Below are positions 17,068-25,115 of a stretch of DNA of 42,411 nucleotides, in pieces (position 1 is the first letter of the stretch; the number at the start of each line of letters is the position of its first letter). Made by a program: the position numbers and the translations under genes. The DNA comes from Spirochaetales bacterium (lineage in GTDB: Bacteria > Spirochaetota > JAAYUW01): positions 1-42,411 of the forward strand of contig JAAZOT010000096.1 in the NCBI GenBank assembly GCA_012797605.1, given 5' to 3'. Below the pieces are notes generated by a model. The model was not told the origin of the DNA. It worked only from the letters and a program-made list of their open reading frames with translations, and ran no database searches.

Positions 17068-18444
17068 TTAAATCCAATCTAATTTAGCTGTAAAATGCCT
17101 TAATAATTTTGGCTCATATACAAGTTTCATTCCTCTAATTTTATCCTTTCTTTTTAAAAGCTCATTTAAAGAAGCAGCAACTACATCCATATGTCTATTT
17201 GTATAAACTCTTCTAGGAATAGCTAATCTTAAAAGTTCAAAATCTGGTTTCCTATTTTTACCTGTTTGAGGGTCTCTATCTGCAAGTAAAGTTCCGATTT
17301 CAACACCTCTAACGCCAGATTCAATGTATAACTCAACACCAAGTGCCTGAGCTGGAAATTGGTCGTGAGGTATATGAGGAAGCATTTTGGATGCATTTAC
17401 AAAAACAGCATGACCTCCCGCTGGGTTTATCAATGGAATTCCATATTCTTTACATTTTTTATGAAGATAAGCAACCTGAGAGACTCTATCATTTAAATAT
17501 TCAAATTCTGTGGACTCATTTAATCCAACTGCCAAAGCAGCCATATCTCTTCCAGCCATACCTCCATACATTATAAAACCTTCAAATAGAATGCAAAATT
17601 GCTGTAATTTTTCATAAAGATTTTTATCTCTGACTGCTATAAAACCACCTATATTTACCAAACCATCTTTCTTAGAAGACATAGTACAACCATCTGAGTA
17701 GGAAAACATTTGCTTCACAATTTCCTTAATTGTTTTATTTTCATAACCTTTTTCTCTAGTTTTTATAAAATAAGCATTTTCAGCAAATCTCGCTGCATCA
17801 AAAAATAACATGATATCATATTTATCACATAGTTTTCTAAGATTGATTATATTTTCCATAGAAACAGGCTGACCACCAGAAGAATTACAAGTAATAGTTA
17901 AAATAAATAATGGAATTTTGTCTTTAGATGTTGTTTTAAAAAAAGATTCTACTTTATTTAAATCTACATTCCCCTTAAAAGGATAATCGCTTTCAGGATC
18001 TTTCGCTTCATCGGTTAAAAATGACGCTTCTTTAGAATGACGAAACTCAATATGAGCAAGAGTCGTATCAAAATGCTTATTACCAGGAACAATATCCCCT
18101 TCTTTTAACAAAGCAGAGAAAAGAACATTTTCTGCCGCTCTTCCTTGATGAGTTGGAATAACATAAGGTAAACCTAACAATTCATTAATAGTATTTTTTA
18201 ATTCAAAAAAAGAAGATGCTCCAGCATAACTTTCATCACCTTTCATTATTGCAGCCCATTGATTATTGGACATGCTTCCAGTTCCAGAATCTGTTAAAAG
18301 ATCTATAAATACATCTTCTGATTTTAAACCAAAAAGAGAATAACCGGCTTCCTCAATCGCTTTTTTTCGATATTCTAAAGTAGTTTTTTTTAAATTTTCA
18401 ATAACTTTTATTTTATAAGATTCAGCCATATCAAAATAATTCAT
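17068..18444 (-). CDS. tnaA: tryptophanase (tryptophan indole-lyase)
   Basis: This PLP enzyme splits tryptophan to indole, pyruvate and ammonia. It shares a fold with tyrosine phenol-lyase, so the choice matters. It has RHFTAKL near the C-terminus, where tryptophanases carry His and tyrosine phenol-lyases Phe. It also has GVRGVEIG, where the phenol-lyases carry an Arg in VRSMERG. Both favour tryptophanase. The PLP lysine is in MSSKKDGLVNIGG; LTDSGTGSMS, PTHQGRAAEN, GGQPVS and TIPRRVYT-like motifs are present. ATG 18444 is chosen because AAAGGAG lies five bases before it; a GTG at 18450 is also in frame. The gap to the upstream stop is only two bases. No leader peptide is expected here, since it sits mid-operon. 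Confidence 0.9.
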   Translation of the reverse strand: MNYFDMAESYKIKVIENLKKTTLEYRKKAIEEAGYSLFGLKSEDVFIDLLTDSGTGSMSNNQWAAIMKGDESYAGASSFFELKNTINELLGLPYVIPTHQGRAAENVLFSALLKEGDIVPGNKHFDTTLAHIEFRHSKEASFLTDEAKDPESDYPFKGNVDLNKVESFFKTTSKDKIPLFILTITCNSSGGQPVSMENIINLRKLCDKYDIMLFFDAARFAENAYFIKTREKGYENKTIKEIVKQMFSYSDGCTMSSKKDGLVNIGGFIAVRDKNLYEKLQQFCILFEGFIMYGGMAGRDMAALAVGLNESTEFEYLNDRVSQVAYLHKKCKEYGIPLINPAGGHAVFVNASKMLPHIPHDQFPAQALGVELYIESGVRGVEIGTLLADRDPQTGKNRKPDFELLRLAIPRRVYTNRHMDVVAASLNELLKRKDKIRGMKLVYEPKLLRHFTAKLDWI

Positions 18445-18446
18445 TA

Positions 18447-19895
18447 TCACTCCTTTTTTGTAAAATATTCTATTACATAAAAAAATGAGAATGTCTGTTC
18501 AATTTGAATATCTTTAGGTAGTGTTGTTTTGTCGAGAATCAAAGAATAATCTTTAGAGAGAGCAACCGCGATATTTAAAAGTCTTGTATATTTAGCATAA
18601 TCTCGTCTCATGACATTGATAAAATCAATAGATTGCTTTTCGTAAGTTTCTAAAATCTGTTTTACAGTATTAATCATGGTTTCAACTCTTTCAAGACCAT
18701 TTAAAAATAAAGTCAATTGACTATCAATTATTCTAGATAAGTCTTCAGCCTGAACAATATAATCTGGAAAACTATAAAGACCAGGTACACTATATTGATT
18801 TAACTCTGTTCCAGATAGAACCATCTCAATAAGTTGATTGTTAAACTCGATAAATTGCTTTATATACCCTATACTTGTTTCATCAAAACCAAGAACATTT
18901 TTCATATCCAATAAAATAGAATATAATAGTTCATTCATTTTCATTACAGCTTCAAGATTTTTAATATAGACATTTAAAAGATCTTGTGCTTTGTTTACTG
19001 ATTCAACTGTCTTAGATAAACCACTTCTAAATTCTTTTATCTTTTGAACCACCTCTTTTTCTAAATCTAAAATAGAAATTACACTGTTTTTTATTGAAAG
19101 ATAATTATTGAAATTTTCAACTACCATTTGATTTATCTGCTCATAGTTCGAACCAACTATTTCTGGTAGTTTATATGATACCAATTGACAACTTAGATAA
19201 ATTGTTGGTAATTTAGTAAAAGTCCCTGATAAAAATATGGAACTTGAAGAAGTAGGATAAGGGAAAATGGGTATAGTGATAGAATAATTTTCTCCCTTAA
19301 AAACTTTTATTCCAAGAGGAACATCAACTTCTTCAAAATCAGTACTTTTAATATCTGTCGTCACAAGTACAATATAAGGTAAAAGTAAATCCACTTGTTC
19401 TGTGACAGTTTCATTGTTTGGGAATGTTTGATATTCAATAGTATCTCTAACTAGAGAGTTATTATTTGCAGTTATTCTAATTTCAAGTGTTCCTTTAGAA
19501 TTTTTTATATTTTCAGGGGAAGTCTCTTTGCCATTGAATATATAACTTATATTGAATGAAACTGGGAGTTTGAAATTCTCAACTGGAGGTTCAACATAAA
19601 AATAAACCAATTTATCTTTTGTAGTTATTTCTACTTTTTGAGAGTTTTGATTGATTTTCTCAATTCCATCATCTATCTTAAAATTATTTAAATTAAACTT
19701 ATTTAGAAAAGAAATTATTTTATTTTCTACCCATTTAAAAGCGTAAGAAACCTTAATCTTAGTTGGTTGTCCTTTATAGTTGAGAGTGACATAAATCGTT
19801 TCATTCTTTATTATTTTTATATTTTGAGAAAAGGTATTTAAAGTAAAAACAAAGAGTAATATTATTAGAAAGAAAATTACAACTTTTTTATTCAT
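18447..19895 (-). CDS. secreted coiled-coil partner protein of the MMPL exporter
   Basis: This 482-residue exported protein has a clear Sec signal (residues 5-23, ending TFSQ). The first half resembles a secreted family I know from Clostridia, found beside MMPL transporters: a beta-rich unit with NETIYVTLNYKGQPTKIKV, then LPVSFNISYIFNGKETSP and SKGTLEIRITANNNS. The second half (about 250-450) is helical and probably coiled coil. The gene directly follows the MMPL exporter (92 bases) and precedes tnaA by two bases. I infer a periplasmic or cell-surface subunit working with the exporter. The family match is from memory; biochemical function is unknown. Confidence 0.7.
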   Translation of the reverse strand: MNKKVVIFFLIILLFVFTLNTFSQNIKIIKNETIYVTLNYKGQPTKIKVSYAFKWVENKIISFLNKFNLNNFKIDDGIEKINQNSQKVEITTKDKLVYFYVEPPVENFKLPVSFNISYIFNGKETSPENIKNSKGTLEIRITANNNSLVRDTIEYQTFPNNETVTEQVDLLLPYIVLVTTDIKSTDFEEVDVPLGIKVFKGENYSITIPIFPYPTSSSSIFLSGTFTKLPTIYLSCQLVSYKLPEIVGSNYEQINQMVVENFNNYLSIKNSVISILDLEKEVVQKIKEFRSGLSKTVESVNKAQDLLNVYIKNLEAVMKMNELLYSILLDMKNVLGFDETSIGYIKQFIEFNNQLIEMVLSGTELNQYSVPGLYSFPDYIVQAEDLSRIIDSQLTLFLNGLERVETMINTVKQILETYEKQSIDFINVMRRDYAKYTRLLNIAVALSKDYSLILDKTTLPKDIQIEQTFSFFYVIEYFTKKE

Positions 19896-19969
19896 ATTTT
19901 ATTTACCTATAATTTTAAGTAAAACAAGAATAATATATATGATTTATACAAAAAAAAGATAATAAGAAT

Positions 19970-19989
19970 AAAATATTTTGCAATATTTT
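19970..19989 (-). terminator. possible weak attenuator hairpin after the MMPL gene
   Basis: AAAATATT (19970-19977) and AATATTTT (19982-19989) form a perfect 8-bp A/T stem overlapping the MMPL stop codon. On the minus strand it is followed by a T-rich stretch including a run of about nine T. An all-A/T stem is unlikely to stop transcription fully; partial reduction of downstream expression is possible. Confidence 0.3.
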
Positions 19990-22174
19990 ATGAAGCTTTA
20001 TTTCTTGAAAATATTGAATAAATTCTTCTTTTTCTATTATCCATATTGATAATAAGCTTAGAAAATACTAAAACAATAAAAGGCATAAAAAGTTCGACGA
20101 CTAAGAAACTAACAATTGCTCCTCTTCCAATAAGTCCAGAAATGTTTGAAACAACATTTACTGGATCAAATAAGTTAAAACCAACTGTTGCTAAAAATAA
20201 ACATAAAGAAGCGCTAAAAATAGTACTTGCTGTGGAAGAAGATGTTCTTTTAATTGCAGATATTAAATCTTTATCCTTCTTATACTCCTCTAAAAATCTC
20301 GTTATATATAAAAGAGCATAATCAATCGTAGAACCAAGCTGAATTGAGCCTATAATCATATTTGCTATAAATGATATTTCATGAGCAAATATGCTATATA
20401 AATACAAATTAAGCATAACAGCAAATTCTACAACTATTAAAAGAATGATAGAGAATACTGGGGAAGTGAATAAAAATAATAATATTATAAAAATGAATAT
20501 AAGAGAAGCTAGATTTATTCTCGCAAAATCAATTTTTGCTATTTTGATAAAATCATACAAAAGTTCAGATTGACCACTGATATAAAACTCACCATAATAT
20601 TTTTTGAATACTTTTTTTATTTTTTCTAAAAGAACAACAGATTCTTTTGTTCCTGGGGGATATAAGATTTTTAAATAAATTTTCATATATCCTTTTTTAT
20701 AAAAGGTTTCAATCTGATCATAAGGGATAAACGATAGTGGTACTGATGGATGAGCATAATCATTTATAGAAAATACTAAAGAGACTCCATCTATTTTTTT
20801 TATCTCAGAGATTGCTTTTTGAAGTTTAAATCTATTAAAGTTATAAAATGAAGGAACAGGCAAAACAATATTTAATATGTCTCCGGTTTTTGCTATTTTC
20901 ATTATGTCATTCAAGGTTTCAAAAGATTTAAGATTTTTGGGCATTGAATCATCTAATCTATATGATATAGGTAAATGAAAACCTTGATAGAAAATAAATG
21001 GAATTAAAATACAGATGATAATACCTATTATTATTATTAAAGTCCTAAATCCATATTTTTTTCTCAAGTTAATCTTTTTTATCTGATTTGCTTTAGTAAT
21101 TATTTTTTTGATCTTTCTAGTCTTAAGAAAACTAAAAAGACTTATTTTTGAAAAAGAAAAAGATTCAAAACTTGTTTTTTCGATGATTTTATCAAAGATT
21201 AAAATTAGGGATGGGAGTAATGTGACTGAACAGACTAAAGAAAGTAATACTCCCTTTGCTACAACTATACCAAGATCAAAACCAAGTTTCAATGTCATTA
21301 TTGTAATAGCAAGGAAACCAATAAAAGTAGTGAGTGATGAACCTAAAATAGATACAAAAGTTCTATCAATAGAAATTGCCATTGCTGTCTTTTTATCAGG
21401 ATTAATTTTTTTTTCTTCAAAATACCTATGAAATAAGAATAGAGAATAATCCATTGAAACACCAAATTGTAAAGCAGCTGTTATAGCATTAGTAAGATAC
21501 GATATTGAACTCAAAAAACCATTGGTTCCCATATTTATTATATAAGCGAATGCAAGATTTAGAATAAATAAAAAAGGAGGAATAACTGTTTTTGTAGTTA
21601 AAATAAGCATTATAATCATTATTCCTATTGAAACTAAAAAGTACCATGGAAAAGCACTTGATCTAAAAGATCTTCTAAATTCCCAATTCATAACAGATGA
21701 GCCAGTGAAGATAACATCTTTGAAATTTTTGGTATAATTGATAATATCTCCAATAGCGTTCAAAGTTTCTGGATCATTATCCTGTTTTAAAAATTCAACA
21801 GTCACAAAGATACCTTTACCTTGATAAAACAGTTCTTTTGCAACATCTGGTAAAAAACCTTCTGGAACTGTGAAGATGCCTACCTGATCAGGACCAAGGG
21901 CGGTTTTAATCTGAGGATGATTTCTTATGTATTTTATAACTTTGAAATATGTTTCTTTATCATTGATATTTTTAAAAAATAAAATTGCTGAAGCTGAGCT
22001 ACCAAAGGATTCGGAAAGTATTTTTTGAGCTTTAATGCTATCTATGTCATCTGGAAGAAAGCTTGCTAATTCTTTAACTACAGTAACTTTTGACCATTGT
22101 TTAACTGACCATATTGAAAGCAAAATAAACAATATTATAATGATAATTCTATACTTTACTATTAGTTTTCCCAC
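19988..22174 (-). CDS. RND superfamily exporter, MMPL type
   Basis: This 728-residue inner-membrane transporter has the RND/MMPL two-halves design: helix 1, a large extracytoplasmic loop (about 30-170), five helices, then a repeat of the pattern. Sterol-sensing-like motifs are visible in both halves (FGVSMDYSLFLFHRYFEEK and LGSTIDYALLYITRFLEEY), each with an Asp expected in the proton relay. It is smaller than HAE-type RND pumps. Members export lipids, hopanoids, surfactants or peptides; the substrate is unknown. It starts with GTG at 22174 after a GGGGA site, and I see no better ATG. It lies 44 bases after citF, with a secreted partner downstream. Confidence 0.88.
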   Translation of the reverse strand: MGKLIVKYRIIIIILFILLSIWSVKQWSKVTVVKELASFLPDDIDSIKAQKILSESFGSSASAILFFKNINDKETYFKVIKYIRNHPQIKTALGPDQVGIFTVPEGFLPDVAKELFYQGKGIFVTVEFLKQDNDPETLNAIGDIINYTKNFKDVIFTGSSVMNWEFRRSFRSSAFPWYFLVSIGIMIIMLILTTKTVIPPFLFILNLAFAYIINMGTNGFLSSISYLTNAITAALQFGVSMDYSLFLFHRYFEEKKINPDKKTAMAISIDRTFVSILGSSLTTFIGFLAITIMTLKLGFDLGIVVAKGVLLSLVCSVTLLPSLILIFDKIIEKTSFESFSFSKISLFSFLKTRKIKKIITKANQIKKINLRKKYGFRTLIIIIGIIICILIPFIFYQGFHLPISYRLDDSMPKNLKSFETLNDIMKIAKTGDILNIVLPVPSFYNFNRFKLQKAISEIKKIDGVSLVFSINDYAHPSVPLSFIPYDQIETFYKKGYMKIYLKILYPPGTKESVVLLEKIKKVFKKYYGEFYISGQSELLYDFIKIAKIDFARINLASLIFIFIILLFLFTSPVFSIILLIVVEFAVMLNLYLYSIFAHEISFIANMIIGSIQLGSTIDYALLYITRFLEEYKKDKDLISAIKRTSSSTASTIFSASLCLFLATVGFNLFDPVNVVSNISGLIGRGAIVSFLVVELFMPFIVLVFSKLIINMDNRKRRIYSIFSRNKAS

Positions 22175-22218
22175 TTTATCCCCAAAGACTAAAAGATATA
22201 AGGAAAAAAGTTATATAT

Positions 22219-23766
22219 CTATTTAGCAATTTTTTTTATCGTATCAATGATAGTTCCATCCCTATACTCCACAATGGCAACAATATCGTCTGTAAAGTTT
22301 ATAGGTTGTGGTTTTCCAGTAATTTTTTCTATATTTTTCTTTAAGTCAATAATATCATAAATTGGGTATCCAGAGTTTTTTATCCAATCCTTGATATCTG
22401 TTCTTAAAGGATTTACTGCTATCCCTCTTTCTGTAACTATAATATCTACATCTTCCCCAGGAGTTATAACGGTAGTTACATCATCTACAATTATTGGTAT
22501 GCGACTTCTAAAGGAAGGAGCAATCACTATTGTAAGTTTTGCACCAAATGCAGTATCACAATGACCACCTGATGCTTCTCTAATAATCCCATTTGATCCT
22601 GTAACAACATTTATATTAAATTTAGTGTCTACTTCCAATGCTGATAAGATTACTACATCAAGATAATTAACTATTGGACCAGCATTAAAAGGATTTGCAT
22701 AAAATGAAGAATCCATCTCTACATGATTTGGATTTTCTTTCATAGATAAAGATGCATTTAAATCAAAAGATTGCACATCATAAAGAGTTTGAATAAGTCC
22801 TTCTTTCAAAAGTTCAACCTGATAACTTGTTATTCCTCCTGTTGCGAATTTTGCAATTACATTTCTTTTTAACATATATTCTTTTAAAAATTTTGTAGTT
22901 GCTAAAGCTGCGCCACCAGAGCCTGTTTGAAATGAAAACCCGTTTTTAAAATATGGAGAACAGGCTATTATATCTGCACTTATCTTGGCAAGAAGAAGAT
23001 CCATAGGGTTTGTTGTTATCCTAGTAGCAGCCGTACCAATTTTCTTTGGATCACCAATGTTGTCCATTTTTACAATATAGTCAACAAGGTAATGAGGAAT
23101 AGAGATTCTATTTAATGGATTTTCCTTAATATCATTTGTAATAGCAACAACATAGTTTGCATACTTCGCGTCAACATGTGCATAACCAAGTGAACCGCAA
23201 GGAGTAGTGGAATCCGTTCCATTGATATTACCCATAAAGTCACAACCTGGGGCAGCTATAAATGCGACATCAATTTTAGTGCTTCCTTCCTCAATTCTCC
23301 TTGCTCTTCCTCCGTGAGAATGAAAGAGTACTGGATATTCTACATCTCCATTTGAAGCGATATCGCCAAGCTTTTTTCTCAATCCAGAGGTAAGAATTTT
23401 AGTTATAACCCTTTGTTGAACATAAGGTGCTATGACATCATGAGGTTCAGTTAAACTTGATGGAGCAAGAGTTAAATTTTTAATTCCCATTTTGGCTATA
23501 GCTTCAATCACTGGAACTAAGACCATATCCCCATTTCTAAAATGATGGTGGAAGGATATTGTCATTCCATCCTTCAAACCAGTTGCTTTAATTGCATCTT
23601 CTATTGAAGGTAAAATTTTGTTTCTCTCTAGAGAGTATCTTTTTATAATGCCACCAGTTTTATTCTGTTTTTCTGGATAAATAAAGTCACTTCCCATAAA
23701 AGGTTTAAGTTCCCCATAACCTTTTATAGAATCAGGTATATATCTTCCAACTGCATTTTTCTGCAT
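22219..23766 (-). CDS. citF: citrate lyase alpha subunit (citrate CoA-transferase)
   Basis: CitF transfers the acyl carrier protein thioester from acetyl to citryl in the citrate lyase complex, which splits citrate to oxaloacetate and acetate. The start (NAVGRYIPDSIKGYGELKPF) and the FHHHFRNGD, HSHGGRARRIE, QTGSGGAALATTKFL, GSNGIIREASGGHCDTAFGA and TERGIAVNPLR motifs are typical, and length (about 515) is normal. ATG 23766 fits an AAGAGGTG site with six-base spacing better than the in-frame GTG at 23775. It lies 32-41 bases after citE in the standard D-E-F order. Confidence 0.95.
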   Translation of the reverse strand: MQKNAVGRYIPDSIKGYGELKPFMGSDFIYPEKQNKTGGIIKRYSLERNKILPSIEDAIKATGLKDGMTISFHHHFRNGDMVLVPVIEAIAKMGIKNLTLAPSSLTEPHDVIAPYVQQRVITKILTSGLRKKLGDIASNGDVEYPVLFHSHGGRARRIEEGSTKIDVAFIAAPGCDFMGNINGTDSTTPCGSLGYAHVDAKYANYVVAITNDIKENPLNRISIPHYLVDYIVKMDNIGDPKKIGTAATRITTNPMDLLLAKISADIIACSPYFKNGFSFQTGSGGAALATTKFLKEYMLKRNVIAKFATGGITSYQVELLKEGLIQTLYDVQSFDLNASLSMKENPNHVEMDSSFYANPFNAGPIVNYLDVVILSALEVDTKFNINVVTGSNGIIREASGGHCDTAFGAKLTIVIAPSFRSRIPIIVDDVTTVITPGEDVDIIVTERGIAVNPLRTDIKDWIKNSGYPIYDIIDLKKNIEKITGKPQPINFTDDIVAIVEYRDGTIIDTIKKIAK

Positions 23767-23807
23767 ATTATTCACCTCTTAATTTACTTTCTATTATAGA
23801 TTAAAAA

Positions 23808-24686
23808 TTATATTAAAGTGGAAACATCAATTCCAGCTCTAGATAATGTTAGTTCAGCTCTTTTCACAACAGGATAATCAATCATTTTTCCATTTAAGCT
23901 TACCACGCCACCTTCTTTTTTCTTTGATGCTTTTATAATTTCGATAGCTCTTTCAATCTCTTGTTCTGTTGGATTGAATATTTCATGTATTATTTGAATT
24001 TGTCTTGGGTTGATACATGCTTTTCCATCAAATCCAAGTTCTTTTATAGTTTGAGTATCTTTTCTTAGTCCTTCTTCATCATTAATATCTGAAAATACAG
24101 TATCAAGAGCAGCTACTTTTGCGGCAGATGCAGCCAAAGCGACTTTAGCTCTTGCCCAAAAAAGTTCGTGACCCTCTCTTGTTCTTGAAACTTTCATATC
24201 TGCAGTAAGGTCTTCTCCTCCTATTGTTATAGCAATAATTCGTGAGGAACTTTTGGCAATATCGAAAGCATTTTCTATAGCAATTGCTGTTTCTAACATT
24301 GGAACTATTTTTGTAGTACCAATTGGGATATTATTTTTTTCCTCAATTTGTGAAATTAATTTTTCATAATTGAAAATATCTTCCGAAGATGATGTCTTTG
24401 GAAGTCTTATTGCATCAGGTTTTAGTGGAATAATTGCTTCTAAATCATCTTTACAAAAAGGTGTATCAATAGCATTGATTCTAACAACAACCTCAATATC
24501 TTTAAAATCTAAAAAAGAAAGGGCTTCAGAAACTAAAAGACGAGCAGAATCCTTTTGATATATAGAAACAGAGTCTTCAAGATCCAATAAAACCCCATCT
24601 GCTCCGAATACCATGCAATTTTGTAACATTGAAGGTGAATTTCCAGGGACATAAAGCTGACTTCTTCTTTTTATAATTTTTTTCAT
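23808..24686 (-). CDS. citE: citrate lyase beta subunit (citryl-ACP lyase)
   Basis: CitE cleaves citryl-ACP to oxaloacetate and acetyl-ACP. This 292-residue TIM-barrel protein carries RRSQLYVPGNSPSML at the N-terminus, LLDLEDSVSIYQKDSAR, VVVRINAIDT, IRLPKTSS and IGGEDLTADM, which hold the substrate and Mg-binding Arg, Glu and Asp residues of the family. An AGAGG ribosome site precedes the ATG by five bases. It lies between citD (17-base gap) and citF, which separates it from stand-alone malyl-CoA lyase-like relatives. Confidence 0.94.
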   Translation of the reverse strand: MKKIIKRRSQLYVPGNSPSMLQNCMVFGADGVLLDLEDSVSIYQKDSARLLVSEALSFLDFKDIEVVVRINAIDTPFCKDDLEAIIPLKPDAIRLPKTSSSEDIFNYEKLISQIEEKNNIPIGTTKIVPMLETAIAIENAFDIAKSSSRIIAITIGGEDLTADMKVSRTREGHELFWARAKVALAASAAKVAALDTVFSDINDEEGLRKDTQTIKELGFDGKACINPRQIQIIHEIFNPTEQEIERAIEIIKASKKKEGGVVSLNGKMIDYPVVKRAELTLSRAGIDVSTLI

Positions 24687-24703
24687 CTTAGCCTCTTATT
24701 ATT

Positions 24704-24982
24704 TTATCTTTTTATAGATCTTGATAATGCAGTCATTACCCTTGCTTTAAGTGCAAATGATAAAGCACCTCTATCTTCAATTTTTACTTTAAGAGGTAAT
24801 TCAGAAATACCATGCTGATTCTTAAATTTCTCTATTGTTGATTTTATATCATTTATAATAAGTTCATGAAATTGCTTGTCAACTGTTGATACAATTTCAA
24901 GAATAAAATTTTCTGAAGGTTCAACGCTGACTAGACAGTCTGAGGATTCAAGACTACCAGCCTCTGATTTTATAAATTCCAT
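24704..24982 (-). CDS. citD: citrate lyase gamma subunit (acyl carrier protein)
   Basis: CitD carries the 2'-(5''-triphosphoribosyl)-3'-dephospho-CoA arm of citrate lyase. The motif AGSLESSDCLVSVEP places the attachment serine at residue 13 of this 92-residue form, and VDKQF and EDRGALSFALKARV are typical of the rest. I chose ATG 24982, preceded by AAGAGG at six bases. An upstream in-frame start at 25066 would add 28 residues unlike CitD, and would run through the probable cheA -35 box. It is the first gene of the minus-strand run. The maturation genes citC, citX and citG are not in the window. Confidence 0.92.
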   Translation of the reverse strand: MEFIKSEAGSLESSDCLVSVEPSENFILEIVSTVDKQFHELIINDIKSTIEKFKNQHGISELPLKVKIEDRGALSFALKARVMTALSRSIKR

Positions 24983-25059
24983 ATAAGACCTCTTAAAATT
25001 AATATTTGGCTTTAAATTAACATTGTTTAATATTTTTTCAATTAAAAATAGTTTCATTA

Positions 25060-25088
25060 TTGACAAATTAAACTTTTTATAAGATATT
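25060..25088 (+). promoter_or_regulatory. candidate promoter of cheA
   Basis: TTGACA (25060-25065) and GATATT (25083-25088) are separated by exactly 17 bases. The predicted transcript would begin about 20 bases before the cheA ATG, leaving room for its AAAGGA ribosome site. It sits in the divergent citD-cheA gap. Confidence 0.5.
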
Positions 25089-25115
25089 TAAATTGTAGAA
25101 GGTAAAAGGATTTTT

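Noticed and set aside
17068-18444. Tyrosine phenol-lyase as an alternative identity
   Set aside because: The C-terminal RHFTAKL histidine and the Ile in GVRGVEIG fit tryptophanase; tyrosine phenol-lyases carry Phe and Arg there.
20046-21431. Plus-strand open frames inside the MMPL gene
   Set aside because: They are antisense to clear transporter motifs and lack ribosome sites or protein-like features.
24983-25066. A 28-residue N-terminal extension of CitD
   Set aside because: The extension does not resemble CitD, a good ribosome site sits before the inner ATG at 24982, and the upstream region holds the likely cheA -35 box.
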